Numbered from the stretch's first letter, positions 45,389-54,828 are shown. The stretch is 64,000 nt of DNA from Alphaproteobacteria bacterium (GCA_040905865.1 JBBDQU010000046.1:44475-108474), one strand, 5' to 3'. Notes: a model not told the origin generated them from the letters alone. Made by a program: numbers and translations.

Positions 45389-48082
45389 TCAGTCCCCGAG
45401 GCTTTTCGTCGCGATTTCGTAGACGTCCGGCGACAGGCCGTCCCCGGTCGCCAGGATCCGTTCCAGCTGCGCCTTCATCAGCGACCGGCGCGGCTCGCCA
45501 AAACGCCGCCACGGGCCCAGCGGCCCCAGCAGCCGCGCCGCGATCTGCGGGTTCAGCCGGTCCAGCGCCAGCACCTGGTCGGCCAGGAAGCGGTAGCCGC
45601 CGCCATCCGCCGCGTGGAAGCGCAGCTGGTTGCTGTTGCAGAACGCGCCGATCAGCGCCCGGACCCGGTTCGGGTTGCGGAGCGAAAACGCCGGATGGTC
45701 CAGCAGGGCGACCACCGCCTCCAGCGTGCCCGGCAGGGAGGATGTCGCCTGGATCGACAGCCATTTGTCGATCACGATGGGGTCGGCCTTCCAGGTTTCG
45801 TAGAAATCGGCCAGCGCCGCGTCACGCGCGGGAACCGCCAGCCCGGACAGGATATTCAGCGCCGCGATCCGGTCGGTCATGTTATCCGCCAGGCGGTATT
45901 GCGCGGCGCACAGCGCGGTCATGTCCGGATCGTCGAGCAGCGCCAGGAAGGACAGCGCCGCGTTGCGCAGCCGCCGCTGTCCCGCCGCCGCCGCGTCGGG
46001 CGCGTAGGGCCGGTTGCCGGCATTGCCGTGATAGGTATCGAGCAGCGGCTGTTTCAGCCGCTCCGCCAGCACGCGCCGCAGCCTGCGCCGCGCCGCGTGG
46101 ACCGCGTCCACATCGACGATATCCAGCTGGTTGCCCAGGTATTCCTCGCCCGGCAGTTCCAGCATCTGCGCCAGCAGCGCCTTGTCCCCGACCCCGCCGG
46201 TCAGGATATTCTCCATCGCGGCGATGAAGGATTGCGGCGGTTCCGGGTCCTCCCCGCGCTGGATGGCGCGGACCATGTCCAGCGATACGGCGACCGCGCG
46301 CTGCTGCCCCGCCTCCCAGCGCGAGAACGGGTCGGAATCATGCGCCATCAGGAGGGTGCTGTCCGCTTCGGACATCGGCGGATCGAGGATCACCGGCGCG
46401 GAAAACCCGCGCAGCAGCGACGGCGTCGGCGCCTCGGGCACATCGACGAACCGGAATGTCTGGGTCTTGTTCGCCAGCGCCAGCACGCAGGTCGTTTCCA
46501 GATGCCCCGCCGCCGCGCCATGCAGCCGCAGCGGCATGTCCCGCCCCCGCCCGTCCAGCAGGCCAAGCGCGATGGGCACCAGCAGCGGCGGCTTGTCCTT
46601 CTGCCCCGGCGTCGGCGGGCAGGACTGGGTCACGGTCAGGTCATAGGTCTTCGCAGCCGCGTCATAGACGCCGTCCACCTTCAGGCGCGGCGTGCCCGCC
46701 TGGTCGTACCAGCGGCGGAACTGGCCGAGGTCGCGGCCGCCCGCATCCTCCATCGCGGCGACGAAATCCTCCACCGTCGCCGCCGTGCCGTCATGGCGGT
46801 CGATATACAGGGTCATGCCCTTCGCAAAGGCCTCGCGCCCGATCAGCGTGTAGATCATGCGGACGATCTCGGCCCCTTTTTCATACACGGTCGCGGTGTA
46901 GAAATTATTGATCTCGATGTAGGATTTCGGCTGCACCGGATGCGCCAGCGGCCCCGCATCCTCCGGGAACTGGCGCGCCCGCAGGGTCCGCACATCGCCG
47001 ATCCGCTGCACCCCGCGCGAGCGCATGTCGGACGAGAATTCCTGGTCGCGGAACACGGTCAGCCCTTCCTTGAGGCTGAGCTGGAACCAGTCGCGGCAGG
47101 TCACCCGGTTGCCGGTCCAGTTGTGCAGGTATTCATGGGCGATGATCGCCTCGATGCTGGCGTAATCCGCATCCGTCGCGGTATCCGGCCGGGCCAGCAC
47201 GTATTTCGCATTGAAGAGGTTCAGCCCCTTGTTCTCCATCGCCCCCATGTTGAAATCGCTGACCGCGACGATCATGAAGATGTCGAGATCGTATTCCAGC
47301 CCGAAACGCGCCTCGTCCCACCGCATCGATTTCTTCAGCGATTCCATGGCGAAGCCGCAGCTCGCCTCGTTGCCCGGCTCCACATAGATGCGCAGCGCCA
47401 CATCCCGGCCCGAGGCGGTGGTGAAGCTGTCCTCGACGCAGACGAGGTTGCCCGCGACCAGCGCGAACAGGTAGGACGGCTTGGGGTGCGGGTCGTGCCA
47501 GGTGGCGCTGTGGCGGCCATCGGGCTCCTCGCTTTCGTCCAGCGGATTGCCGTTCGACAGCAGCACCGGGTAACGCGCCTTGTCCGCCGTCATCCCGACG
47601 GTGAAGACGGTCAGCACATCCGGCCGGTCGAGGAAATACGTAATCCTGCGGAAGCCCTCGGCCTCGCATTGCGTGACGAAATTGCCGCCGGAGACATACA
47701 GCCCCTCCAGCGCGGTGTTCGCCGCCGGCGCGATGGCCACTTCGGTTTCCAGCACGAATGCGGCGGGCGGGTTGTGGATGGTCAGCGTATCGGGACCGAC
47801 AGAATAATCCGCCGCCGAAAGTTCCCGGCCGTCGATGCGGATCACCAGCAGTTCGAGCCCCTGCCCGTCCAGCACCAGCGGCCCCGCGATATCGGCCTCC
47901 CGCCGCATCTGCAGCCGCGTCCACACGATTGTCCGCGCGGGGTCGAGATCGAAATGCAGGTCGACGCTGTCGATCCCGTAGGCCGGCGGCTGGTAATCCG
48001 CCAGATGGATCGCCTTCGGCGCCGCGCGAGCGGCGGCGGCGCTTTCCCCTGCGCCGGTTCCGGGATCTGCTGGTGAATTCAT
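45389..48082 (-). CDS. pepN: Aminopeptidase N (M1 zinc metallopeptidase)
   Basis: An 897-residue cytoplasmic M1 aminopeptidase. The exopeptidase motif GAMEN is near residue 277 and the zinc site HEYLHNWTGN near 314, with the downstream Glu in LKEGLTVFRDQEF. The C-terminal helical repeat includes KAQLERILATG. ATG 48082 (MNSPADP) is the natural family start; the further in-frame stretch to 48256 belongs to the intergenic zone. The oxidoreductase gene follows 56 bp downstream in the same direction. Confidence 0.95.
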   Translation of the reverse strand: MNSPADPGTGAGESAAAARAAPKAIHLADYQPPAYGIDSVDLHFDLDPARTIVWTRLQMRREADIAGPLVLDGQGLELLVIRIDGRELSAADYSVGPDTLTIHNPPAAFVLETEVAIAPAANTALEGLYVSGGNFVTQCEAEGFRRITYFLDRPDVLTVFTVGMTADKARYPVLLSNGNPLDESEEPDGRHSATWHDPHPKPSYLFALVAGNLVCVEDSFTTASGRDVALRIYVEPGNEASCGFAMESLKKSMRWDEARFGLEYDLDIFMIVAVSDFNMGAMENKGLNLFNAKYVLARPDTATDADYASIEAIIAHEYLHNWTGNRVTCRDWFQLSLKEGLTVFRDQEFSSDMRSRGVQRIGDVRTLRARQFPEDAGPLAHPVQPKSYIEINNFYTATVYEKGAEIVRMIYTLIGREAFAKGMTLYIDRHDGTAATVEDFVAAMEDAGGRDLGQFRRWYDQAGTPRLKVDGVYDAAAKTYDLTVTQSCPPTPGQKDKPPLLVPIALGLLDGRGRDMPLRLHGAAAGHLETTCVLALANKTQTFRFVDVPEAPTPSLLRGFSAPVILDPPMSEADSTLLMAHDSDPFSRWEAGQQRAVAVSLDMVRAIQRGEDPEPPQSFIAAMENILTGGVGDKALLAQMLELPGEEYLGNQLDIVDVDAVHAARRRLRRVLAERLKQPLLDTYHGNAGNRPYAPDAAAAGQRRLRNAALSFLALLDDPDMTALCAAQYRLADNMTDRIAALNILSGLAVPARDAALADFYETWKADPIVIDKWLSIQATSSLPGTLEAVVALLDHPAFSLRNPNRVRALIGAFCNSNQLRFHAADGGGYRFLADQVLALDRLNPQIAARLLGPLGPWRRFGEPRRSLMKAQLERILATGDGLSPDVYEIATKSLGD

Positions 48083-48260
48083 GGTGCCTGCCTGACGGTC
48101 GGAGAAATTGCAATGCGCGGGCCGGGCCAGCAAGGCCCCATCCCCGCCGCGCCATCCTACGCGACGGCGGGCGCGGAGGCCAACGGCGGAACGCGGAGGA
48201 CGGATCGTCGCGATGCGTGACCGGAACCGTGCGCCCGACGGCAGTCGCCCCACCACCCCC

Positions 48261-49163
48261 TCACGCCCGTTTCTCGCCCGCCTGGATAACGAACATCGCC
48301 GCCACGATGATCGCGATCCCCGGCAGGATGATCGGGTCGGGCAGGCCCTTGCCGGTCGCCCATTCGATCGCCACGACCAGCGCCGGGGTCAGGTAGCCGT
48401 AGGCCATCACCCGGGTCGGACCGAAATGCAGGGTCGCGTGCTGCACGATGAAGAAGGAGATGATGGTCGGAAACACCGCCAGATAGGCGATGCCGGCCAG
48501 GACATGCGGCGCGACCGCGGCCCAGTCGGTTTCGAACACCGCGCGGTTGTTCACCAGCAGCAGCCAGCCGGCGCCCGTCGCCAGCACCCAGAAGGACATC
48601 ACCGCCGCCGGTTCGTTGCGGCTGAAGCGGCGCACCAGCGGCGTGTACAGCCCCATCGCGCACAGCCCGCCGAGGAAGATCAGGTCGCCCCGGTTGAAGG
48701 CCAGCGCCATCAGAAGCTGCACATCGCCCCGGAAGATGACCCAGAGCGCCCCCGCCGCGCCGATGACCAGCGCCGTGAGGCGGTTGCGGCCGAGCCGCTC
48801 GCGCACGAGCACCGCCGCGTACAGGGCTGAAATACAGGGCAGGAGCGTGAACAGCGCGGCCGTATTGAGCGCCGAGGTCAGGCGCAGCGCCTCGAACATG
48901 CACCAGAAGAAGGTGACGATGCAGGCGCTGATCGCCGCATAGCCGGCGAACTGCCGCGCCGGGGGGATCGCCATGCCGTGCCGCCAGACCACATAGGGCG
49001 CGAACAGCAGTGTCGCCAGGACAAAGCGCAGCAGGGTCAGCCGTTCGGGTTCGAGCCCGTGGGTTATCGCGGCGCCGACCGTGAAGGACGTCGCGACCAG
49101 CGTCCGACCCAGCAGAAGCTGCAAATGCATCCTCGGCACGCTGGCCGGCACGGGATTCGTCAC
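48261..49163 (-). CDS. DMT superfamily transporter (EamA domain)
   Basis: A 300-residue inner-membrane transporter with ten predicted helices in two EamA repeats (FTVGAAITHGLEPERLTLLRF in the first, TVMAYGYLTPALVVAIEWATG in the second). Such permeases export amino acids, nucleosides or other metabolites; no substrate can be assigned here. It is 178 bp upstream of pepN. Confidence 0.88.
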   Translation of the reverse strand: MTNPVPASVPRMHLQLLLGRTLVATSFTVGAAITHGLEPERLTLLRFVLATLLFAPYVVWRHGMAIPPARQFAGYAAISACIVTFFWCMFEALRLTSALNTAALFTLLPCISALYAAVLVRERLGRNRLTALVIGAAGALWVIFRGDVQLLMALAFNRGDLIFLGGLCAMGLYTPLVRRFSRNEPAAVMSFWVLATGAGWLLLVNNRAVFETDWAAVAPHVLAGIAYLAVFPTIISFFIVQHATLHFGPTRVMAYGYLTPALVVAIEWATGKGLPDPIILPGIAIIVAAMFVIQAGEKRA

Positions 49164-49227
49164 GGGTTCGCCTTCGCGTCACATCCGCCGGCGCCGCCGC
49201 GGGGGCGTCGCCCGCGCGGCCGCCGCG

Positions 49228-50127
49228 CTATCCGACCAGCTCATACACGGAATCGATATCCGCCGGCCCGTCGCAGCGCACCCGCTCCTCGTCCTGCATC
49301 TGGATCAGGTGCGCCAGCACGGAGCGGCCCGCCGCGCGGTACAGCCGCTGGTCGACATCCTTGTAGATGACCGGCACCATCGCCGCGATGGTGCGGTGGC
49401 CGTCGGCGATGCATTTGCGGATCGCGTCCTCGCGTTCCTGGCGATGCGCCAGGAACGCGCGCACGAAGGGTTTCGGGTCCCGGACCGGCGCGCCGTGCGT
49501 CGGCCAGAAGATCGCGTCGTCGCGGTCCAGCAGCTTGCGCAGCGAGTGCAGGTAATGCGCCATGTCGCCATCGGGCGGAGAGATCACCGAGGTCGACCAG
49601 CCCATCACGTGGTCGCCGGAAAACAGGGCGTTTTCCTCCTTCAGCGCGAAGCACAGGTGGTTCGACGTATGGCCCGGCGTATGCACCGCCTCCAGCGTCC
49701 AGCCATTGCCTTCGATGATGTCGCCGTCCTGCACCACGTGATCGGGGCGGAAATCCCAGTCGCCGCCCTCCTCCACCTTCGGCGCGCGCTGGTTGCCGTG
49801 ATGCGGGCCGTAGCCATAGGTCGGCGCGGCGGTCGCCACCTTCATCGGCGCCGCCGCCGGGGAATGGTCGCGGTGGGTATGGGTGATGATCTGGTGGGTG
49901 ACGGTCTCGCCGTCCAGCGCGGCCAGCAGGGCGGCGATATGATCGTCGTCCAGCGGCCCCGGATCGACCACCGCGACATTGCCATGCCCGACGATATAGG
50001 TGCCGGTCCCCTTGAAGGTGAAGGGACCGGGATTGTTGCAGATCACGCGGCGGATCATCGGCGTCATCGTCTCGATCCTGCCGTATTCGAACTCGATGTC
50101 CCGCACATAGGGAATAGGCTGCGCCAT
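49228..50127 (-). CDS. MBL-fold metallo-hydrolase
   Basis: A 299-residue metallo-beta-lactamase-fold hydrolase. The dinuclear zinc site is THTHRDHSPA (HxHxDH), VHTPGHTSNHLCF, LFSGDHVMG and WPTHGAPV. The C-terminal winged-helix-like tail (RAFLAHRQEREDAI, LAHLIQMQDEERV) resembles LACTB2-type endoribonuclease-like hydrolases. I use ATG 50127 (MAQPIPYVRD) over an in-frame extension with proline-rich shadow. Substrate unknown. Confidence 0.88.
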   Translation of the reverse strand: MAQPIPYVRDIEFEYGRIETMTPMIRRVICNNPGPFTFKGTGTYIVGHGNVAVVDPGPLDDDHIAALLAALDGETVTHQIITHTHRDHSPAAAPMKVATAAPTYGYGPHHGNQRAPKVEEGGDWDFRPDHVVQDGDIIEGNGWTLEAVHTPGHTSNHLCFALKEENALFSGDHVMGWSTSVISPPDGDMAHYLHSLRKLLDRDDAIFWPTHGAPVRDPKPFVRAFLAHRQEREDAIRKCIADGHRTIAAMVPVIYKDVDQRLYRAAGRSVLAHLIQMQDEERVRCDGPADIDSVYELVG

Positions 50128-50337
50128 GCCGGTCTCTCCTGATTTTGAACAGGCGGGCAGGATGGGTGCGGGCGGCGGCGGCGTCAAGCGCGGCGGCGCG
50201 CGGGTGATGTATGAGATTTTGTGTCAGCGGTGTGCGAGGAGGTGGGGATGATGATCGGCCGCACGCCGGGACGGCGGATTTGCCGCGCGCCGCGGCGCGT
50301 GATCCAATACAGGGGGAAACCGGCCGGGGAGGATGCG

Positions 50338-51489
50338 ATGACCAGGATCGAGCGGGTCGAGATTCACGAATACACCTTCGACGTGGAAAACATGGCGGGC
50401 GACCGCGCCTACCAGCCCGGCGCCAGGCTCACTATCGGCAGTTTCGGCCTGCGCATCCTGACCGATGACGGGCTGGCCGGCGAGTACTGCCCGGTGCATG
50501 GCGGCAAAAAGGCGATCCTGGCGCAGGTGCTGGCGGTCGCGCCGCTGCTGATCGGCCGCGACCCGTTCCGGCGCGAGGAACTCTACGACGACATGAAGCG
50601 CGCCTTGCGCCAGCACGGTTTCCTGGGCGTCGGGGCGCTGGATATCGGCCTGTGGGACCTTGCCGGCAAGGCGCTGAACGCCTCGGTCAGCAGACTGCTC
50701 GGCGGCTACCGCACCAGCCTGCCGACCTATCCCAGCACCAATCATGCCGACCGCGCGGGCGGGCTGGACTGTCCGGAGGCCTTCGCCGATTTCGCCGAGC
50801 GCTGCTGCGGCCTCGGTTATCGCGCCTTCAAGATCCACGGCTGGAACGACGGCGACGCGCGCGAGGAAGCGGCCAACCTGCTGCATGTCGCCCGGCAGGT
50901 CGGCGACCGCATGGACCTGATGATCGACCCGGCCTGCGAGCTGCGCACCTTCGCCGACGCGCTGTATGTGGGCCGCGCCTGCGACGATGCCGGTTTCTTC
51001 TGGTACGAGGACCCGATGCGCGACGCCGGCACCTCGCAGCACGCCCACCGCAAGCTGCGCCAGATGATCAGAACCCCGCTGCTGATCGGCGAACATGTGC
51101 GCGGGGTGGAGGCCAAGGCCGACTGGATCGCGGCGGAAGCCACCGATTTCGTCCGCGCCGACCCGGACCTGGACCTCGGCATCACCGGCACAATGAAGAT
51201 CGCCCACCTGGCGGAATCCTTCGGGCTCGACCTGGAAATCCACGCGCCGGGCCCGGCGCACCGGGCCTGCATGTCGGCGATCCGCAACACGAATTACTAC
51301 GAGCTGGCGCTGGTCGGCCCGAAAATCCGCAACCCGGCCCCGCCGGTCCATCGCTGCGGCTATTCCGACCAGCTGGAGGATTCCGACGGCAGGGGATGCT
51401 TCCCCGTGCCGACCGGACCGGGGCTCGGAGTGGTCTATGACTGGGACTATATCGCCCGGCACTCCACCGGCGTGCACCGCTTCGGGTGA
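50338..51489 (+). CDS. Mandelate racemase/enolase superfamily protein
   Basis: A 383-residue enolase-superfamily enzyme of a different branch from the one at 39605. N-terminal capping domain ITILTDDGLAGEY; barrel motifs GYRAFKIHGWNDGD (KxH type), MIDPACEL (Asp), FFWYEDPMRD (Glu), LIGEHVRG (Glu) and EIHAPGPAHRA near the C-terminus. ATG 50338 has GGGGAGGA upstream. It lies immediately before the AT-richer DUF5131/TcmP segment and is the last host-like gene on this side. Confidence 0.86.
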   Translation: MTRIERVEIHEYTFDVENMAGDRAYQPGARLTIGSFGLRILTDDGLAGEYCPVHGGKKAILAQVLAVAPLLIGRDPFRREELYDDMKRALRQHGFLGVGALDIGLWDLAGKALNASVSRLLGGYRTSLPTYPSTNHADRAGGLDCPEAFADFAERCCGLGYRAFKIHGWNDGDAREEAANLLHVARQVGDRMDLMIDPACELRTFADALYVGRACDDAGFFWYEDPMRDAGTSQHAHRKLRQMIRTPLLIGEHVRGVEAKADWIAAEATDFVRADPDLDLGITGTMKIAHLAESFGLDLEIHAPGPAHRACMSAIRNTNYYELALVGPKIRNPAPPVHRCGYSDQLEDSDGRGCFPVPTGPGLGVVYDWDYIARHSTGVHRFG

Positions 51490-51528
51490 GGATCGCGCGG
51501 CGTGCTTGAATTACGTTCAAATATTTAT

Positions 51529-51604
51529 TATCAATTCCGCATGTTCTCTATTTGTACGCATCTACTTTTTGGTGTATCGATAATATCGAAAACAAGGTTT
51601 AGAA
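51529..51604 (+). promoter_or_regulatory. AT-rich promoter region of the DUF5131/TcmP pair
   Basis: The 115-bp gap 51490-51604 is AT-rich. TTGTAC (51552-51557) is followed after 17 bases by TATCGA (51575-51580), a plausible promoter, and the dyad TCGATAATATCGA (51577-51589) overlaps the -10. AAGG at 51595-51598 precedes ATG 51605. Confidence 0.4.
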
Positions 51605-52360
51605 ATGGGACAGATATCCGAAATCGAGTGGACCGACGCAACCTGGAACCCCGTGACCGGCTGCACGAAAATCGGGCCCGGCTGCGACAACTGCTATGCG
51701 CAAAGGTTCGCGGAACGGTGGCGCGGCATCCCGGGGCATCCTTATGAACAGGGATTCGATCTTCGCTTATGGCCTTCGCGATTGCAGCAGCCGTCGCAGT
51801 GGAAAAAGCCGCGCATGATCTTCGTCAACTCGATGAGCGACCTGTTCCACAAGAACGTGGACCGCCAGTACATCGACCAGGTTTTTGCGGCAATGGAGCT
51901 TGCGGACTGGCATGTATTTCAGGTTTTGACCAAACGCAGTTCTCTCATGCGTAATTACATCCGCGACCGATATCGGGGTAACGAAGTTCCAAAACACATC
52001 TGGCTTGGCGTTTCAGTCGAAGACGCCGCCCACAAAGGGCGCATCGATCATCTGCGTCAGATCAATTCAGAAGCACGCTTCATTTCCTTTGAACCCCTGC
52101 TCGGTTCGATCGGAACGGTCGATCTCTCCGGCATCGCATGGGCTATCGTCGGCGGAGAAAGCGGACCCAAGGCAAGGCCGATGGCTCCGGAATGGGCCAC
52201 GGAATTACGGGATAAATGTGAAGAATTTGACGTCGCCTTCTTTTTCAAACAATGGGGTGGCGCGCGCCCGAAATCCGGTGGCCGCCTTCTCGAAGGCGAG
52301 GAATGGAACGGGTTTCCGACTAAAATAGTACCAAAACGGATATTAGCTGAATTGGTATGA
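51605..52360 (+). CDS. DUF5131 family protein (phage Gp37/Gp68-like, three-Cys motif)
   Basis: A 251-residue protein. Near the start EWTDATWNPVTGCTKIGPGC holds cysteines C20, C27 and C30 (CX6CX2C), the three-cysteine motif of a probable radical SAM-like iron-sulfur family. VNSMSDLFHKNV, HVFQVLTKR, IWLGVSVED, ISFEPLLGSI and IVGGESGPKARPM are family signatures. The gene overlaps its partner TcmP (ATGA). The DNA is AT-richer than the host and phage-associated family members suggest transfer. Confidence 0.87.
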   Translation: MGQISEIEWTDATWNPVTGCTKIGPGCDNCYAQRFAERWRGIPGHPYEQGFDLRLWPSRLQQPSQWKKPRMIFVNSMSDLFHKNVDRQYIDQVFAAMELADWHVFQVLTKRSSLMRNYIRDRYRGNEVPKHIWLGVSVEDAAHKGRIDHLRQINSEARFISFEPLLGSIGTVDLSGIAWAIVGGESGPKARPMAPEWATELRDKCEEFDVAFFFKQWGGARPKSGGRLLEGEEWNGFPTKIVPKRILAELV

Positions 52361-53230
52361 AAAGGCCTCACAGAGAAAACACTGTCGGACCGTGGGCAGC
52401 TGAAAAACTTAAAGCTCTTGAGGACTACTTACGTTTCTATACCACGGCACTAAAAAAACAAACCTTCACCCGGGTTTATATTGACGCTTTTGCAGGCTCT
52501 CCGGTATCAAAGCTTCGCAGTGCGGGCACGCTAATCGCCCAGCCCCTTTTTAGACGAAGTCGAAGACTCTGAGGCGCAAGAAGAGTTTATTTTAGGATCG
52601 CCTTTGCGCGCACTTAACATCGAAGATGGGTTCCACCGCTACTATTTTTTTGACCTTGATGAGAGTCGCGCTCAAATGTTGCGTGAATATGCTATTTCAG
52701 CAGAAAACGTGACTATCGAGGTCGGAGATAGCAATCCGTTAATTCGGGAGCTTTCGACAAGCCTTGGCGAAAATCATATTCGCGGAGTTGCTTTTCTTGA
52801 TCCCTATGGTGCCCATCTCGAATGGGAAACATTAGAAGCATTGGCTAAAACAGGAAAAATGGAAGTGATTATAAACTTCCCTGTCGCAATGGCGATAAAT
52901 CGTTTGATCACCAAATCTGGCAATATTCCTGAAAATTGGAGCGATCAACTAACACGGTGTTTTTGCACAAATGAATGGTTGGCTGCTTCATATAAGACAG
53001 ATACAGACTTATTTGGAAACGAAATCATCTCAAAGCAGGGCGGTGTCGCAGATCGTTTGCTCAATCTCTATGTTGGACGGTTGCGTAAAATTTTTCCACA
53101 TGTCGCTAGGCCGCGCTTAATTCGTAATACAAGAAAAGCGCCGCTGTACTATCTCATTTGGGCCGGACCAAACAGGCTTGGCCTGAAAGGGGCTGATCAC
53201 GTGTTGCAGCAAGGTGAAATTGTAAAATAG
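52357..53230 (+). pseudogene. tcmP: Three-Cys-motif partner protein TcmP, frameshifted
   Basis: Frame 1 reads 52357-52572 (YIDAFAGSPVSKLRSAG then nonsense RRSRRL). From about 52538 another frame continues with SPFLDEVEDSEAQEEF and LGSPLRALN, then the rest of TcmP (YYFFDLDESRAQML, VAFLDPYGAHLEW) to 53230. A single extra base in the C/T-rich run 52538-52550 would restore a protein of about 290 residues. The gene is AT-rich and coupled to the DUF5131 gene. A sequencing error or programmed shift cannot be excluded. The family's chemistry is unknown. Confidence 0.8.
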
Positions 53231-53322
53231 TCACATTGTCAGCATCCAATAGCCGCCCATAAAGATCAACACCGCAACGCGCGGCAACGCTATCGCATCG
53301 CCGCCGCGCGGTCCGCCCGTAA

Positions 53323-53847
53323 TCAGTCGCCGAAAAACACGCCGTCCTTGAAGATCACCGGCAGTTCGCGGTTTTCCGCCGAGTAGCCGACCAGCGGCTT
53401 GCCGTCCGCGCCCAGGCGGTCGTGTTCGCCCTGTTTCTGGAAGTTCGGCGTGCCGACGCGCAGCATGACCAGGCATTCGTCGGTGCTGGTCGCGTGGAAG
53501 CGGTACAGCATGCCGGCGGGCATCAGGAAGCCTTCATTCGCCGAAACGTCCTGGATTTCGCCTTCCGGCCCGTAGAAGCGGGCGCTGCCCTGCAGCAGCA
53601 CGAAGACATGGTCCTCGGTCGGGTGGGAGTGCAGTTCGTTTTCGCCGCCCGAGGCGTAGACCTTGATCCGTACCGACATGTCCTCGGTCGCCGCCAGCAC
53701 CGTATCGGTGCGGCCCTGTTCCAGCATCTGCGCCTTCAGGCTGAACAGGGTCGGCTTTTTCGTCTGCGTCGCCGCGACCTGATCGTCGAACAGGCTCTGC
53801 GCCGTCATCGACGGCTGTTTCAATTCCACCGCGCTCGAACCATCCAT
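53323..53847 (-). CDS. Cupin-domain protein
   Basis: A 174-residue cupin. The two metal-binding motifs are present: GGENELHSHPTEDHVFVLLQG (motif 1, G-x5-H-x-H-x3,4-E-x6-G) and GFLMPAGMLYRFHA (motif 2). ATG 53847 has AGGAG nine bases upstream. It is the first host-like gene after the DUF5131/TcmP segment; the enzymatic role, if any, is not known. Confidence 0.85.
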   Translation of the reverse strand: MDGSSAVELKQPSMTAQSLFDDQVAATQTKKPTLFSLKAQMLEQGRTDTVLAATEDMSVRIKVYASGGENELHSHPTEDHVFVLLQGSARFYGPEGEIQDVSANEGFLMPAGMLYRFHATSTDECLVMLRVGTPNFQKQGEHDRLGADGKPLVGYSAENRELPVIFKDGVFFGD

Positions 53848-53964
53848 GGGTGTTGCTCCTCGTTTTGTTGGCGGATATGCGCCCTCCCGCACACCGGTTG
53901 CGCGATTATAGCGCCGCGCGCGCATCTCGTGCAGCAGGATTCCGCAAAAGGGCGGCGCGGCTGC

Positions 53965-54696
53965 CTATGCCGGGCGGCCGAAGAACAGCCGGTTGCCATC
54001 CGGGTCCGCGACCGTGAAGCCGCGCATGCCGGCTGCGGTTTCCATCGTCGCGGCGGCCCCCGCGACCGCCGCCGCCAGCGCGTCGGGATCGGGCGTCAGC
54101 AGGAACGCGTCCCATGACGTGTCCGCGCCGCGCGACGGCCGCGCGCCGGCCCGCAGCAGGATCTTCGCCGCGCCCCGTTCGACGATGGCGAAACCGGCGC
54201 CGCGCGCGCCGGGGGCGAAGCCCAGCGTCTCCGCGTAGAACGCCGCCGCCGCGTCGAGGTCGCGCACCGGCAACACCGGCATGGCCGCCGTGACCGCCTG
54301 GGCGGCGCGTTCCGCCGCCGCGTGCTGCAACCGCCCGATGGCCTCGTCGATCCTGCCGGTGAACAGGGCCCCGTCGATATTGTGCTGCGAGCGGTTGTCG
54401 GTGATCAGGTCGAACAGCGGATGTTTCTGGATCGGGCCGCCGGCGGCGGCGGGCGGGTGATGCTGGAAAATGCAGGCGATGCCCAGCCCTTCCACGATCG
54501 TCGCGGCGCGCCCCTTCATGCGGTCGATATCCTGCCGCAGCGCGCGGAAAGCGGGGTCCTTCATGCCTTCCTCCATCTGGAAGATGCCCTTTGTTCCCCA
54601 GACCGGGTCCTGCGAGGGTGCTGCCCCCGCAACCAGGAAGCGCATGATGCGGTCGCGGAAATCCTCCAGGAAGGCGATATCGTCTTCGGTGGTCAT
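53965..54696 (-). CDS. VOC-family protein with an extra N-terminal domain
   Basis: A 243-residue two-domain protein. Residues about 140-243 are a glyoxalase/bleomycin-resistance (VOC) domain (AMPVLPVRDLDAAAAFYAET, GFTVADPDGNRLFF). Residues 1-135 are helical (EDDIAFLEDFRDRIMRFLVAG, HPLFDLITDNRSQHN) and not recognised as a family. ATG 54696 has AGGA upstream. A helical leader on a VOC domain is unusual. Confidence 0.75.
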   Translation of the reverse strand: MTTEDDIAFLEDFRDRIMRFLVAGAAPSQDPVWGTKGIFQMEEGMKDPAFRALRQDIDRMKGRAATIVEGLGIACIFQHHPPAAAGGPIQKHPLFDLITDNRSQHNIDGALFTGRIDEAIGRLQHAAAERAAQAVTAAMPVLPVRDLDAAAAFYAETLGFAPGARGAGFAIVERGAAKILLRAGARPSRGADTSWDAFLLTPDPDALAAAVAGAAATMETAAGMRGFTVADPDGNRLFFGRPA

Positions 54697-54762
54697 CGGT
54701 TTTGTCCTTCGCATGCCGGCGAGCCGTCGCAGGCTCCCGTCCCCGGGCCTTTATCGTCCTTT

Positions 54763-54828
54763 TAAAGCAAATCGTGATTAATCGGAATCACTTGGGTGAT
54801 TCCGATTAATCACGTGAATTTGCTTTTA
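54763..54828. repeat. Dispersed palindrome, family A, copy 2
   Basis: TTAAAGCAAATCGTGATTAA, TCGGAATCAC, TTGG, GTGATTCCGATTAA, TCACGTGAATT, TGCTTTTA: nearly identical to 31863-31928, with the arms better matched here. It sits between the VOC gene and the transglutaminase gene, with TAGAGCAGATTCAGG following at 54839-54853. Confidence 0.85.

Noticed and set aside
45333..45764. Upstream in-frame extension of the disulfide oxidoreductase
   Set aside because: Overlaps the pepN C-terminus; the FAD-binding strand begins right after ATG 45332.
45380..48076. Long plus-strand frame of about 898 codons opposite pepN
   Set aside because: It is the mirror of the high-GC pepN codons, rich in Arg, Gln and His, with no family motif; pepN on the minus strand has all catalytic motifs.
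53231..53476. Minus-strand frame after TcmP
   Set aside because: Overlaps the cupin gene in another frame and has no family features.
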